A stretch of 64,000 bases of DNA from Mytilus edulis (GCF_963676685.1 NC_092348.1:25519386-25583385), one strand, 5' to 3'. Positions 21,140 through 35,396 are shown, counted from the first letter of the stretch. Notes: a model not told the origin generated them from the sequence alone. Program-made: numbers and translations.

Positions 21140-23014
21140 GAATAGGATAACATTTTAGAAACAAGATTTTAAGACGCCCATCGAAAACGATATATCAATG
21201 AAAAATGGAACAGCAATAACGGTCAGATACAGTAAACAAAAGTAAAAGTATTACAAGTATTCGATGTGCAATTACATAATTTTCTTATTTTAAAGTTGCT
21301 ATATATAATAGTCAAACCTGACTGTTAAAGAAAAGGGGAAAGAATTTTTCTAGGGAATAGAAATCCGAAAAGATAATCGCTGATAATGAATAGGTGAAGC
21401 CATAAAAAAATACGAGGAAGAACTTTGAAAGTTTGATATCAAAGAAAATGTCAACAGTTTCAGTGTTTGTTAACACCGTTTCAGTTAAAGCAAACAATTC
21501 AAAAACAACAAAAGTTGCTGTAGACATGATTAGGAGCAAACAAAAAGTAAGATATGGGCAACGAAGGGAATCAGAAGTTTTAGTTTTATCATTGAGTGTT
21601 GATTTGTTAATCATATTACCTGAAGACATTTACAAATTGCAAGCGTTTGAAAAACTGCTTAAATCCTGTGAACAAAACTATAGCCATTATTCTGCCAAAG
21701 TTTGTTATTTCCAATAAGTTGAATTTGAAGGGCTATTTACCAAATAACAGACATTTTTAACAAGACCAATGCAGATTTTATAAATTTTATCAAGGAAGAT
21801 AGCAGCAAATTTATGTGTCGGACACATTTCACGACGTTGTTGTGAAACTAAAAGGCAATATTAGACAACCGTTATTACTTAAAAAAGTTTCTCTGGATAT
21901 CTCTTACTCGAAATTCATTGGAAATCCACCTTTGTATTACACACTCGACAAACAAAGCGGTTTTGTTATTTTCATGGGAAGGTTTTAAAGGCAAATTATT
22001 TTTGGGCAGTAACCTTTTCACATGTAACAATGTTATTTTTACGAATTGATCATCGGATTTGTTAAACATAATATAGCAGCAAAAATGTGATTTTTATGTT
22101 TCAAAGTAAATAAGTTCCTTCAAGTTCTACTTTGAAAAGGTCTTGCAGAGCTAACCATGACTATTAGTATTAATTTGATAAAAGAATTCTCTACTGATAG
22201 AGCTCATAAAAGAAGGCTAAGTTATGCCATACTTTATCAGCATTCCGGAAGGCTGTAAGTCAACTTTTCAATAGGAAATTCTACAATGTATTTAAAAATA
22301 AAAGGTATTCCGATACCAAATGACATTACGCCATGAGTAGGCTGGTCCTCTCCCTTGCAACATACGGGTATTTCAGAGCCAAACAGATAAAGGACAGAGA
22401 ACCAGTCTACGCTATGAGTTGTCCATATTTGCTAGAAAAGATGTGATTTGTCATTCCTGACGTTATCTGTTGGTCGACAAAACAATAAATATACGCTGTA
22501 CATTTATCAAGGAATAATTAAATAATAAAATAACCTTTAATTTATTATTAGCAACTGTTGTTAATTTTGAATTTGCAAAAATATCGATTTCAGAGATGTG
22601 AATGTAAAACGGTAGTCGCACTACAACAACTTCTTATCTTTGTTCGTATTCTTAACACAAACCTGCATATTTTCCTTTTAGATCGTCTGTTTTTATTTAT
22701 AAATATGCATTTTTACGATTTATCTATATCTGCTCAAAAGTTTTGCGTAACATATAAATTATTTTGTTATCGCCAATGATTCATTAATTTGTTCTCATTT
22801 ACTATTGTCCAATTTCTAATGTTCCTCAAGCTCGTTGTAGTAATCATTTGTTGTTTTTCACTGTGGCATATTAGTGCAACCTCTGTTTTTAGAAAATCCT
22901 TTTATCAAAAATGCGAAGAGTCCATATAAAAGTATCATGGTTTTTTTACGAATTAACATTTCACATACTCATATTTGACATGTCATTCACAGATTCTGTA
23001 CATGCAATATATAA
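21140..23014. other. Downstream of galaxin-like gene 1, nothing recognised
   Basis: The first few hundred bases probably include the gene 1 3' UTR, but no poly(A) signal was identified. A 94-codon open frame at 21433-21717 has no recognisable domain and was not accepted. The rest is AT-rich without supported features. Confidence 0.45.
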
Positions 23015-23420
23015 AAATAAAGATGTGGTGTGATTGCAAACGAGACAAATCTCCACAGGAGACTAAATGACCCAGAAACTAGCAACTATAGGTCACCGTA
23101 CGGCCTATAACAATCAGCCAAACCCATACCACATTGTCATCTATAAATGGCCCCGAAATGACAATGTAAAAGAATTCAAACGAGAAAACCAACGGCCTAA
23201 GTTATGTAAAATAAATAGACGTTAAACAAATATGAAACATAAACAAACAACAACCACTGAATTACATGATCCTGAATTGGGACAGGCACATACATGCAGA
23301 ATGTTAGCGGGATCCCAACCCTCCCTAACCTCGGACAGTGACTTAACAGTACAACATATGATAGAACTATAAAAATCAGTTGAAAAAGGATTAACTCATC
23401 AGATGGTTACAAATACAAAT
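23015..23420 (-). repeat. Mussel repeat R1, minus orientation, near full length
   Basis: GATGTGGTGTGATTGCAAAC, CTATAGGTCACCGTACGGCC, CAAACGAGAAAACCAACGGC, CAACAACCACTGAATTACA, GGGATCCCAACCCTCCC and AGTTGAAAAAGGATTAACTC are colinear with the copy interrupted at 59637-62590. From 23421 to 23975 nothing further was recognised. Confidence 0.75.
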
Positions 23421-23975
23421 ACTACACAGAGTGAACGTGGCCATGAGTCTTTTCAATGTGACCAGAATTGTTCCCCTTTGGCCAGTTAAACGAGAAAGTT
23501 ACGATATATCGAACAATCTTCAGAAATTAACAAATAAATGACTGATCTGATGATAATACTTATGTTCGAATACAGACTAGCTACTTTAAACGTGATGCCT
23601 CCAATTAACAGGTTGAGCTGGTGACTTCGTTAAATATGTTGATTGGTTCAATTTTTCTAAATATATAATTCTTTCCGTCGTTCGAATTCACAGTGAATAC
23701 AGTTCGGATGAAAGTTTAAGCTTTAGGGTTTCCATAAGAAAACAAATATAGGTAAGTACACCATTTTATCTTTAAATCTTAAAAACCCGACGAGCTTCAA
23801 TTATCTGTAAACTCATAAATAATATTTCTGTTTTATTACTAAAATTTACACATCATCGTTACATAAAGATTGAAAGACTAAATACTGATTAAAGATGTAC
23901 AACTTTATCTGTTTCTCAGAGCATATATTACCCAAAATTTGTACATTGAGAACTTTTTCGAAATAGGAAGGAAAT

Positions 23976-24854
23976 ATGGAGGATCAAACTGGACATAATA
24001 GTCGCCAAACACACAGTGAGGTATAAAAACAAAAAAACATACAAAAAGATAGTACTGAACACAAAAACAAACAAAAGCACGCAGGTGAAACACGTGAAAA
24101 CACACTTAAAAGATCTAGATCTGAAAATGTACAAAATGATACAGAAAGAAACTAACGACAGAATTTCATGAACTCAAATCGTAGATGTACGATCTAGCCA
24201 CCCAGGTAAAAAGCTTAAATAATAGAGTTTTTGAACGCATAGACGATCTAGAGAAAGACTTTGCAACGAATATTGTTGAATTTTTAACAAAAATGATTGA
24301 CACTAAAATTAGCGAAAGTGAAGGAAAAATTTAAAACAGAAGTGAATACTGTAAAAAAGAGAATTGACAGCATTGTAGATAAACTGAGTGTTGACCCTCA
24401 AAATTTGAAAAGTCTTGTAACTGATGAGCAAGTAAAACGCAAGTATAATGCAGGAGCTGTAAGTAACTATCAAACACGAAACGACACAAATATTGTTATC
24501 AAGATGCTAAATGAAAGCGAGACAGAGAAAACAGACCCTGCTATTTCCAAAAATCGAGTATGCGCCATAATAAGAGATGGTCTGCGTATCCATGATGTGA
24601 AAGGTCTTTCAGCTGAGAGGAAAGAAAGTAGAGGAAGGAATCCTGGTGTGGTGGTAGCGACAGTAGAAACAACCGATCAGAAAGAGAAAATAATGAAAAA
24701 CAAGATAAAGCTCAGACAGACACAGGAATATAACAGAGTGTACATAGAGGATGAACTCCCGAGGGAAGCACAAGTAAATCAAACAAATATTATTGCGATT
24801 CTCGAGGTTATGGGAAGAGACAAAGACTTTGTGTTTTTAAATGGGAAAATATAA
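23976..24854 (+). pseudogene. LINE ORF1 remnant (coiled coil and RRM-like C-terminus)
   Basis: Starts at an ATG (23976) encoding MEDQTGHNSRQTHSEV, followed by a stop and a hydrophilic stretch. A coiled-coil-like part (about 24187-24330) reads MYDLATQVKSLNNRVFERID and then shifts frame. An open frame to 24854 follows, with LAKVKEKFKTEVNTVKKR, LRIHDVKGLSAERKE, VVVATVETTDQKEKIMK and EYNRVYIEDELPREAQ. A Lys/Glu-rich N-terminus, coiled coil and an RRM-like RNA-binding end fit ORF1 of non-LTR retrotransposons. It lies just before endonuclease and RT remnants on the same strand. Two stops and a frameshift make it non-functional; the family assignment is by eye. Confidence 0.6.
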
Positions 24855-24889
24855 AAACAAAGGAAAAACAAATCGACTTAATGAAACGG

Positions 24890-27385
24890 AACGTACACAC
24901 GAGCAATCAGAACAAAATGATAGGAACAAACGGAGGATAGTACGTGGAAGGAACACTCGTGGTATTTGAATTTCTAGTAGATTGTAATTTATGTTTTTTG
25001 AACGGTTGTATTGGTAAACAAAATTATACAAATAGTTCCTCTAAAGGAAAATCAGTGGTAGATTATATTCTTACCCCACATGACCAAATCATAGATATCA
25101 TATATTTCCAAATTCATACAATACCAACGTATGCCGAAAACACTGATACAATTGAACAATTAAGTGAGAATGAACGGTTAAAAGCGCCGAAAAGGTTTAT
25201 ATATAATGGTTTATGTAACGAATAAACTAATCATAGATACCAGGATTAAAATTTTATGTTTAGAACTATTTTCAGATGAGTCTAGGCAAAAACTTTTAAA
25301 AGATACTATTTTGAGATTAGAAAATGCTTTAGATCGGCGACTTGACGTTGATTCAGCCTTTAAAGAACTTAAATTTATTGGTTAAAGAAATATAACTTAC
25401 TTGTAAAGCAATGTAAAGAACAACAGCAAAATATTCCAAATAAACCTCATCATAAAAATAACCGAAAACCATACTGGAATAAAGAGCTTCAAGATTTATG
25501 GGATAAAGCACGCAATGCTTAAAAGGAATGGACGGGTTGTAAAACGAACGATAAATCGACGCTTCGATGTATATTCGTGCAAAGACGGAAAAACTTTGAA
25601 ACATTTAACCGGAAATCAAAACACGTAGGTATCAAATAGTACAGCAAACCCAGTTAAATTATCTCGAGGGACATAATACGAACGATTTTTGGAAATCTAT
25701 GGGGAAGATGGGACTAGCAAATGAACGCAAAACGCAACGTATATATCAGGTTTAAACGGAAAACAGTGAAGTTACGAAAGACACTAATACCGTGCTCAAA
25801 AGGTGGAAAACAGAGTATGAATCGTCATTCAATAGTGTCGACGTGTTCAATAATTATGATGATACGTTTCAAGCAGATATAGAAAACAGAGTGCAGAATA
25901 AGTAAAACTACAGAAACGGTATCAATGTTAGTGACTTAAACCGTGAACATAGTAGAGAAGAAGTTTAGGACGCAGTGTATAAAGCGAAGCTAGGTAAAGC
26001 CATTGGTATAGACGAAATTCTGTTCTACCGAAGGACAAGTGCCGGAAGAATGGCTCACAAGTATAATTACTCCGACTCCGAAACCCAAAATGGATCCGTT
26101 GAACCCGTGTCATTTCAATCATATACAAATGGCAAAATATATACAGATATACAACAAAAGATTTAATGTTTGACTCGAACATAATGACATTTTAGAGGAA
26201 GATCAAAACGGTTTCTGAAAAAAAAGAAGTTGTTTAGATCATCTCTATGTGTTATAATCTATTATAAAGAACAGAAAACTTCAAAAGAAAAACATCTTTG
26301 TTTGTTTCATAGATGTACATTGAGCATTAGACAATGTGAACCGTTATATATTGTGGCATTCATTAATGAGTAAAGGCATAAATGGGTTATTTCTAAAGGC
26401 TAAACGTTCCTTATATGATGCCACGTAAAGCGCAGTGAAGCTAGGAAAATTTTTGACTGATATTTGTCCTTTTAATTTTGGTGTAAAACAAGGGTGTAAA
26501 ATGTCGCCTTCATTATTTTCTATTTATGTGAATGAACTAGCTAAAGACATACGTGCTCTTAATATTGGTATTGTAATTGATGATTTGAATGTTTCAATTT
26601 CGCTACATGCGGATGATATTGCACTTATCGCGCCAGACGAAACGAGTTTAAAGTATGTGAAACTGTATTCATTCTTCGTGTATGAAATGGAGAATGACTT
26701 TAAATGAGACCAAGACCAAAATTATACATTTTCGTATAAAAAACGATCCGAGATCAGACTTTAATTTTAAATGTGGTGATATGCCTATTAGCTTTGATAA
26801 TGCGTACAGATATTTAGGATTACATATAAACGAATTTGTGGAACACAAATAAACGGTCCGAGAGATAGCAAAATCCGCAAGCCGGGCGCTCTTTGTATTA
26901 TTCACTAAATTTTTATCATTTGGTGGGACTTCATTTGATGTTTATACCAGCTTTATAAAACTCTTATTGATACCGTGCTATGACATGGAGCTTAATTATG
27001 GGGACACAACAACTGGAGAGATGTTCAAACAATTCATAATTAGGCTGGTAGACACTTTGTGTGAAGTTCATCGAATGCTTCGAATATAGCGGTTTTAGGG
27101 GATATGGGTTTTTAAACAACAAAACCAGCCGAATTTGAGAAACATACCGTCTATTTTTGAAAGTGTGATATACGTATGACTATAGAATTACACACAGTGT
27201 TCATATGTGGGGTATGAATACTTCTCGATCACGGGACAAGAAAACTTGGTATACATGATGTTATTGATAGCCAATATTCCTACAGACATAAAATGTATTA
27301 TAATAAAACAAAATTGTGTGAAATTGAAAAACAAGAATGAGTTAAAAAATTGTATCAAGATAGAAATGAACCAAATGGTTTAATA
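24890..27385 (+). pseudogene. LINE ORF2 remnant (endonuclease and reverse transcriptase)
   Basis: The C-terminal part of an APE-type endonuclease is seen at about 24955-25140 (FLVDCNLCFLNG, then SKGKSVVDYILTPHDQ). RT remnants follow: GKAIGIDEI (near 25996), FIDV with ALDNVNR around a stop (near 26308), GVKQGCKMSPSLFSIYVNEL (26480 on) and HADDIAL (26606 on, where F/Y-ADD is expected). The thumb-like AYRYLGLHINEF (near 26795) comes last. Several stops and frame changes occur, and most of the endonuclease N-terminus is not readable. It belongs with ORF1 just upstream: one decayed APE-type non-LTR element of about 3.4 kb. The exact clade is unclear and no target-site duplication was located. Confidence 0.75.
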
Positions 27386-27960
27386 TAAGTTATCTACGTT
27401 CCTATCCGTAGATATGGGTATTTTAACACCCTGAAGTACCCCCAGTACACCTTGAGGCGAAGCCGAAGGGTGTACAGGGTATTGAAGGGTGTTCAAATAT
27501 AAGACGTATTTTTATACAAAAACAGAAACTGGATTGATTCAAATTTGGCGCTCAATGTTGTGAAAGTTACGTCATAGATGGTGTGACGTCAACGTGGGTC
27601 ATTTGCATAGATAGGTCAGTAGTCCCATTCCTTGAAAATGTGGCAGTCAAGTGATGCATTTAATGAAATGAGTGCAAATGATCGGCATAATAGGACAAAA
27701 TCGTTAATGAATTAAATATTTGATTACAAACATCATGGATAATCTACAGAATTCAATATTTCACAAGGAGCAATCATACAACTAAGGAAAACTTGCGTGA
27801 ATTTCCCCGGGATAATGGCTAGCAACGTTCGGGGATATGGGTTAGCAACACCCAGGGGCTATGGGTTTTAAAACGACGTGCGTTAACCAATCAAAATCCT
27901 AGATATATACTAAGCCGGGGATAATTTAATATATTGCTAGTGCTAAACACTCTCCTAACC
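27386..27960. repeat. Palindrome-containing non-coding repeat
   Basis: A hairpin at 27430-27496 pairs AACACCCTGAAGTACCC and GTACACCTTGAGGC with GCCGAAGGGTGTAC and GGTATTGAAGGGTGTT. Further on are GGGGATATGGGTTAGCAACA and GTGCGTTAACCAATCA. The region at 55330-55410 has comparable GGGGTCACCACGTGACGG and TTTAACCAATCACAACG. Probably related non-autonomous elements; boundaries unknown. Confidence 0.4.
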
Positions 27961-28439
27961 CAAAACAGCGGCATTACGATTTATTTTAAACTTTTGCATT
28001 TCCGTTGTTTTTATCAACAGTAAATTAATAGAAAATGACGTTTCAATAAGAGCTAACCATTTGACTGGCTGATACGCTCAGTAACGAAACTTCCTCAAAC
28101 AATGGCATCGACTTGTAAACTTCTTAATTTTTTTTACTGTTGTGTACACCAGTAGCGAAGATTTTGTCTACAGCAGACAACCAGAAGTTTTTCAATACTA
28201 ACAAGTAAATATCCGTACTACTATATATGTATGTCGCTAAAACATTAACATTTCGAATGATTTTACACTTTCATAATCAATCATTAACTAGACTTTGAAT
28301 TAAACTGTTTATATACGTACATCAAAAATACATTTTAATTACTTTTGACTAGTTAATGTATATCAATTTTTATAAGTTGCTTTTTGTTTTTAATAGATAT
28401 GATGGATGCAAGAAAATTATAACGGTTCAATCTATAAAA

Positions 28440-28640
28440 CATACACTACGAATAAACTCGTCATAGATACCAGGATAAAAACTTAATAATTACGCCAGAC
28501 GCGCGTTTTGCCTACAAAAGACTCACCAGTGACGCTCGAATAAAAATGTTATAAAAGGCCAAATAAAGTACAAAGTTTAAGAGCATTGAGGACCAAATAT
28601 TCCTAAAAGTGTTGCCAAATACAGCTGAGGTAATCTTAAA
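28440..28640 (-). repeat. SINE-like mussel repeat R2, minus orientation
   Basis: ATAGATACCAGGATAAAAAC, ACGCCAGACGCGCGTTTTG, CACCAGTGACGCTCGAATAA, AAGAGCATTGAGGACC and GCTGAGGTAAT mirror the R2 order. A shorter, more diverged piece lies at 29080-29180. The intervals 27961-28439, 28641-29079 and 29181-29680 show nothing else recognisable. Confidence 0.65.
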
Positions 28641-29680
28641 TTAGTGGTCTTAAAACCTAGGACTTTGATTCATACAGTCAGGTGCTTTTGAGCCGGTTGA
28701 CTGAATATATTACATACTGATGCTATAGTAAATTGCAAAAATCCCTTAGGATTTCTGTATCAAATTTACAATATCCACACCAACTACTAACAAACTGTCC
28801 AAGGATAAAATGCTTTAGCTAAAAAACAATGGTCGTCTAATTAATTAAAATGTTAGTTTTGTATCAATATGTTGTAATTTATCGTTTACAGATAAGAAAC
28901 GGCTATGTAACATAATCTAACTGTATTGTTTACATCAGAAATAAAGTAGTACAATGGGAAGTTCCAATTGAATGCAGAAAGCAACAAAGTTTAAGAGTTT
29001 ATCATGACCACATTTCAACAAATAAAAGATCTGTTGTAACAGAAGGTACATGTAAACGACATAACTGCATGACTTGTCTTAATAAATATCATCATAGATA
29101 CTATAGTTCAAATTTTGTAAGCCAGACGCATGATTCGCATACAGAATAATCGTCAGTGCGCGTGACTCATAACAGAAAAGGTTTGAAGGCTAACACTTTT
29201 GAAATGAAGATACATGTCACATGTGTATTTTGATAAGAAACATAGACATCATATTTCTTTGACGCCAAACTCAGCGTTTTTATATAGAAAATATTCATAT
29301 TAAACATAAAAAAACAAACATTGCTAAATTTCTCTGATATGCTCTTTAGATCTTTTTGATTATTTAAATTAGTTTTTTCCCTATTATAGATGAAAATGAA
29401 GAGTTTAAGTTTAAAACAACTTTTTATTATGACTGAGACAAAAGTTTATTAGAGGACGTACCTTTTGCATTCAATTAAACGTACTTCTATAAAATACAGT
29501 TAACTGATAATGACAGTGATCTGACATTCGAGTAAGAAACACGTACTCTCAAACAAAGAATATAAAAGTGACATTGATAAAAGCAGTTCATAATGGGCAA
29601 GTTGTATTTTAGAAATAGGCCAAGTAAAAATGGAACGTTCTTATCTTCATCTTATTGAAAAAAACTAACATATAAATAGA

Positions 29681-30150
29681 TATTTTATTATGGTCCCGCA
29701 ACACAAACCATTATACGGATTTTTTTTTTCTAAACGCCTTCAGATATTAGGCTGATTTTTAATATGTAAGTTAACCATGATGAGTTACAAATGAAGTTTA
29801 AGTTTCGTTCCGCTCCTCTAATTTTTGCCGAAATTACGGGCTTTGGACTTTCAGATATTGTGATGGTTTTTGGGGTGTGAGTTAACCAAGATTGGTTACA
29901 GATCAAGTTTAAGTTTTGTTCCTCTAGGCTAATTTTTGCTGTAATTTCAGACTTGGGTTCTGATCAATTTTTGAAAATCACAGTTATACTAACTTTTTTT
30001 CTAAATGCTTTCAAATATTGGGCTGAGGTTTGGTATGTGTGTTTGTGTCCACATGTGTTATTGAAATTGCAGATTTTAAACTTTTTGAGACGGGGCCATT
30101 CGTGTCGCTTTGACACATCTAGTCTCATATGATTCTCAATTATCTCCAAA
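29681..30150. repeat. Dispersed repeat with an imperfect ~110-bp duplication
   Basis: CTTTCAGATATTGTGATGG, GAGTTAACCAAGATTGGTTA and AGTTTAAGTTTTGTTCC repeat a preceding block with CTTCAGATATTAGGCTG, GTTAACCATGATGAGTTACA and AGTTTAAGTTTCGTTCC about 110 bp earlier. A third partial block near 30005 follows. From 30151 to 30751 nothing was recognised. Confidence 0.55.
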
Positions 30151-30999
30151 ACAAGATCAGGGACCTGCCTATAATTCTGCAGGTAATTTCTACTAGAACG
30201 GTATTCCGAACAACCTCAAGAGAAAAGTTGGCATTATAAATCTATAAAAGCTTACACAAATGTTATTTATAATGACTTTGATGGAAAAAGTGTAGAAAAG
30301 ATTACCTGCAGTTCAAGCACTTCAAAATATATGATCATATTTGATTTATTAAGAAATTTTGTATTTTCAAGCAACCTGTAAGCAGTGGAGTGACTGTTAG
30401 GACATTGAGATAGCAAAGTAGTTGGTATCAATGTTAAAGAGGGTGTAGATAGTCATTTCACGTGTGATGTTAAAGTCACTGTCAACTCTACGGAAGAATA
30501 AAAACTTTTCCATTTTTTAAAAAAATAATCATATTATTGCCATGTTCTTTCTTTTCTTGTAACATTTGGAAGCAGTACGATGATCTGCAGTTATTTTCAT
30601 CAAAGGCATTTGGTAGATGGTTATCTCATTTGCACATCTTTTAAATCTTTAAATTGATTGAATAAATATGTGCGTATGATTATCGCTTTTGGACACCCCG
30701 AAACGAATACTGCAAAAAGAAGCATTTACGTTTTATTATTATATCATAATGCTGATACCAGGAAAGTGACAGTCAAATCAAGTTTTCCATATAGTTGCTT
30801 ATACGTACTTCTAAGAATTACTGAAACATTTTAATGTAGTAACCTTTGTAGTTATCCTTGTGGTTTCTACGGTGGTTATTTGGTACATTCGTGACTGCAT
30901 CTGTCAAAATGAATCCTAATGAAACCTCTGGGTTGCGAAACAAATGAGATACTATGTAATACTCTTTGTGTGTAGTCGTATAAAATTAAATTAGAGCAT

Positions 31000-31160
31000 A
31001 AGTCTTCAAAACTTAATGCCAAAAATACAAAAGAAACAAAAATCTTCAATACTTAAAGCTAAAAATACAATACAAACACAGGTCTTCTAAACTTAAAGCC
31101 AAAAATACAATAGAAATACAAGTCTTCAAAGCTATAAGCAAAAAATGCAACAGAACATTT
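31000..31160. repeat. 40-bp minisatellite in the first array unit
   Basis: AGTCTTCAAAACTTAATGCC, ATCTTCAATACTTAAAGCT, GGTCTTCTAAACTTAAAGCC and AGTCTTCAAAGCTATAAGC start at about 40-bp intervals (31001, 31041, 31081 and 31121). Four imperfect copies. Confidence 0.7.
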
Positions 31161-33106
31161 GAAACAAAAAGTGCTACATGCAAAATAAAAGCCAAACAAT
31201 AATTTTACATCTTAATAAACATCAAAATGAATAAAACATGAAATAATACTAGGAAGTAAGGAAATGTTCACTAGGAAAATATAAACAAACCAAAACAAAT
31301 CGAAATATATATGCTTTATAGTAACAATAGAATGCAACGAGTCAATGTTAATTTATAAACTATTGAAATACATTAGGATGTCTGAGTTATAAAATTGTTT
31401 ATCACCTCATATATTAATTAACATCTGAATATTATAATTTTGTGGAGTCATACTAGTATTAGGTTTTAAATAAATGAACGCACTTATCAGTTTCAACTAG
31501 TGGGTGGGTGACGACCTTATTTGGACATGATAGCCTCGCGTAGTCGGCAATACCTGTTAATTAATCCGATAAAACCGTTGGATGTGTATACTTTGTAGCC
31601 GGTTCTGATGTGTTTAATGAATATACATGATATGTTATGTGCTTTGATATTGTGGAATAATTTCATACAAAGTTTATTTTAAACTGTTTTTAATTGTTCT
31701 ATTTTTGATTAAATGGTCTCACAAACCTGCTGTAATTCATGTACATAGGGTGATATTAGAAACACGGTTTGTAAGAAAGAAAAGCAAATAATTTCAGATA
31801 TCATTTTACTTGTCCTGTCAGTGTTAGGGCATATTTTTATTATGAAATCACAAGTCTTTTTATTAGACTTTCAGTGTGTGCATTTTTAAATATAAGTAAT
31901 GAATTGTTAATGAACTATACATGAGATCATGAAAAATGAAATGCACATCTTTTTATTGCATTTATTTAGTCGTTTGTACTGAAGAAATACCATGATACAC
32001 ACTGTACTTTATTGACCCTTTAAACTTTATTTGGTTCTAGCATCATCGGTGAGTGTTTTGCAGACTAAACGAGCATCTTGTGTCAACATTTTAATCCTGG
32101 TAGCTATAATGAGCCGATCTACCTTTTATTCTGAACGAAGTTTACGTGCGGATGAATCAATATACAGTTAAAACACCAACTTAATTGTACAATATGCTGT
32201 CTTAAATATATTTTAATTTCAAACTATGTCAAAAGGCACACACTCAAGAATCAGAATGTTCAAACTAGGAAAGTAAAAGTGTTTTTTTTTCGTACGGTTG
32301 CCTGTACACACTCCTGAGCATTGCTGAACATTTTTAATGTAGTAACCTTTGTGGTTAACCTTGTATTTACTACTGTGGTTATTTGGTGCATTATAATCAC
32401 TACGTGATTGCATTTGTCATTCAAAATAAATCCCTATGAAACAACTGTGTAAAGAAAAAAAAAAAGATATACAATTTAATACGCTTCGCTTATAGTCCTT
32501 GTATGAAATCAAATAGAAGTCTCCTCAGCAATAAATTCACTAGAATGATTAAAATAAAATAAATGCCATGCATACAAAGTTGATCTTAAACCGTTTTAGT
32601 TGTTCTGTTTTTGGTTAAATGGTCTCACAAACCTGCTGTACTACGTGTACCTATTTTAAGAAACATGTTTTGTACGAACGAAAAGAAAATCATTTCAGAT
32701 ATAGTTTTACCTGTCCTGTAAGTGTTAGGGGATTATTATTTATCAAAATTTATGTACATCATAACATGCAATATTGTTTTTATCAGACTTTTAGTGTATG
32801 CTTTTTTAAATTCTAGTAATGAATTGTTATATGAACTACATGTAATGAGGTCATCAAAATTAAATGCACATCTTTTTATATTATTTATTCAGTCGAAGAA
32901 ATACCATGATACACAATGTAATTTATTTGGCCCTTAAAATTATTTTGGTTCGGGCATTAACGGAATGCATTAACTTTTGCAGAAACGGGCGTCTTGAGTC
33001 AACATTGTAATCCTTGTATCTATGATGAGTCGATCTAATGTTTGTTCTCAACAAAATTTTAGTGAGGAAAAAACAGGATATAGTTTTAGCACCAACTTAA
33101 TTGTAC

Positions 33107-33380
33107 AAAAAGAGGGGCGAAAGATACCAGAGGGAAAGTCACAACCATAAATGAAAATAAACTGACAACGCCATATGAAAAGACAAATAGAAAAATTATA
33201 GTACACAAGACACAACATAGTGAATTAAAGACAATCAACACGAACCCCAACATAAAAGGGGGATAATTTTATCAGCTCCGAAAGGGTAAGCAGATCCTGC
33301 TCAACATGTGGCATCCGTCGTGTTGCTCATATTATGACAATCCAGGCAAATAGTCTAATACAGTAGGTCACATTCGTGAC
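33107..33380 (-). mobile_element. Retroelement 3' tail inserted in array unit 2
   Basis: Matches, in reverse orientation, the sequence that follows the RT fragment at 44361-44672: AGATACCAGAGGGAAAGTCA, GACAACGCCATATG, ACACAAGACACAACATA, GGGTAAGCAGATCCTGCTC, GGTCACATTCGTGAC. It sits between TTGTAC and AATATGCT, which are contiguous in units 1, 3 and 6. Confidence 0.7.
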
Positions 33381-35396
33381 AATATGCTTTCTTAAATACA
33401 TTAAATTCAAATTTCAAATTATGTAAAAAAAAAAACACACACCTAAGAGACGTAATGCTCAAACCAGGAAAGTAAAAAGTAAAAACAAGTTTTTCGTATG
33501 GTTTCTTTTACGCAATTCCAAGCATTGCCGAACATTTTTTATTTATTAACCTTTGTGGTTACCCTTGTGTTTAATACTGTGGTTATTTGGTGCATTATAA
33601 TCACTATTTGATTGCATCTGTCATACAAAATAAATCCTTATGAAACAACTGTGTAAAGAAAAAAAAATGATATGCAATTTAATACACTTTATTTACAGTC
33701 CGTGTATGAAATCGAATATAATCCTTCTAAGCGATAAATACAATACAACATATAAAACAAAATGACTGCCATGCATTAAACCACGCATTTTATAAGTTCA
33801 ACACTTATTGTCAATGTAATAAAGAATAAACAATTAAAATAGCAGTAGTATTTGGAAGCTAAGAAAATGCTCAATAGGAATAAGAACATACCAATACAAA
33901 TTAAAATATTTATGCTTCACAGTTACAATAGAAAGAAGTAAGTCATTGCTAATTTATAAACTATTAAAATACATTAAGATGTCTAAGTGATCTAAATGTA
34001 TTTATCACCTCATATTATTAAAACTAATATCCGTATATTTTAATATTGTTGAGTCATACTAGAAGGTTTTTTAAACAGAACGAACTTATCATTTACTGCT
34101 AGGATATGTCCGACGACCTGTATTGGCCATGATGGCCTCGCATGGTCGGCAATACTTGTCAATTAATCCGATAAAACCATTGCATGTGTATACTATGTAG
34201 TAAGTTTTGATGTGTTTCATGATCTATATGATATGTTTTGTCTAAATTTGCCAGTTCATGATGCTTTAAATTTGTTATTGTTGAAATAATTTCATAGAAA
34301 GTTTAATTTAAACCGTTTTTGGTTGTTCTGTTTTGGGTTAAATGGTCTCACAAACCTACCGTAAGGCGTGTACCTAGGGTTAATTAAGAAACACGTTTTT
34401 TACGAAAGAAAAGCAAATCATTTCAGGTATCATTTTACCTGTCTTGTAAGTATTATGGGATTATTTCTTACAACATTTATGTACATTATAAGTGTTTTAT
34501 TAGTAGTCAAGTGTATGCATTTTTAAATTTTAGTAATGAGGTACATGTAATCAAAAATTAAATGCATATTTTTTATGATTTATTCCGTTAGTTGTTTATG
34601 TAATACATTCAAAATGAAGAAATACCATGAGGCAAACTGTAATATAATAGATTAAATTAGTTAATGCTTAATTCTTTTTAAGATGCGTTAATTTTTTCGA
34701 AGCGTTCATGTGTTTGAAATAAAAGTACCGTACTTTATTTGGCCCTTTTAACTTTTTCAACGGTGAGTCTTTTTGCAAAGAAAACGAACGTTTTGAGTCA
34801 CCATTTTAATCCTGATAACTTTGATGAGTCGATCTACTGTTTGTTATCAACAAAGTTTACGTGCGGATGAATCCGGAAAAAGTTTAAGCACCAACTTAAC
34901 TGTACAATATTCTGTCTTAAATATATTAAATTTTAATTTCAAATTATGCCAAAAAACACACACCCAAGAATCTTAATGCTCTAACTCGGAAAGTAAAAAG
35001 TAAAATCAAGTTGTTCGTATGTGTGCTTGTACGCACTTCTAAGCATTGCTGAATATTTTTAATGTAGTTACCCTTGTGGTTTCCTTTGTGGTTATTTGGT
35101 AAATTCATGATTGATTCTGTCATTCAAAATGAAACCTTATGAAACATCTGTGTTACGAAGAAAAAAATATATTCAATTTAATACGCTTTATTGATAGTCC
35201 TTGTATAAAATCAAATAGGTCTTCATAGCGATAAATACAATAGAACATAAAACCAAATGCAGTAGTCTTTGGATGCTAAGGATATATTTACTTAGAATAT
35301 AAATATCAAAACAAATAAAAATATGTAACAATAGAAATGAACAAGTCACTGTTAATTTATAAACTATTGAAATACATTAGGATGTCTAAAGAATCT

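Noticed and set aside
21433..21717. 94-codon frame downstream of galaxin-like gene 1
   Set aside because: Overlaps an equally long antisense frame, has no recognisable domain, and shows no splice or repeat support.
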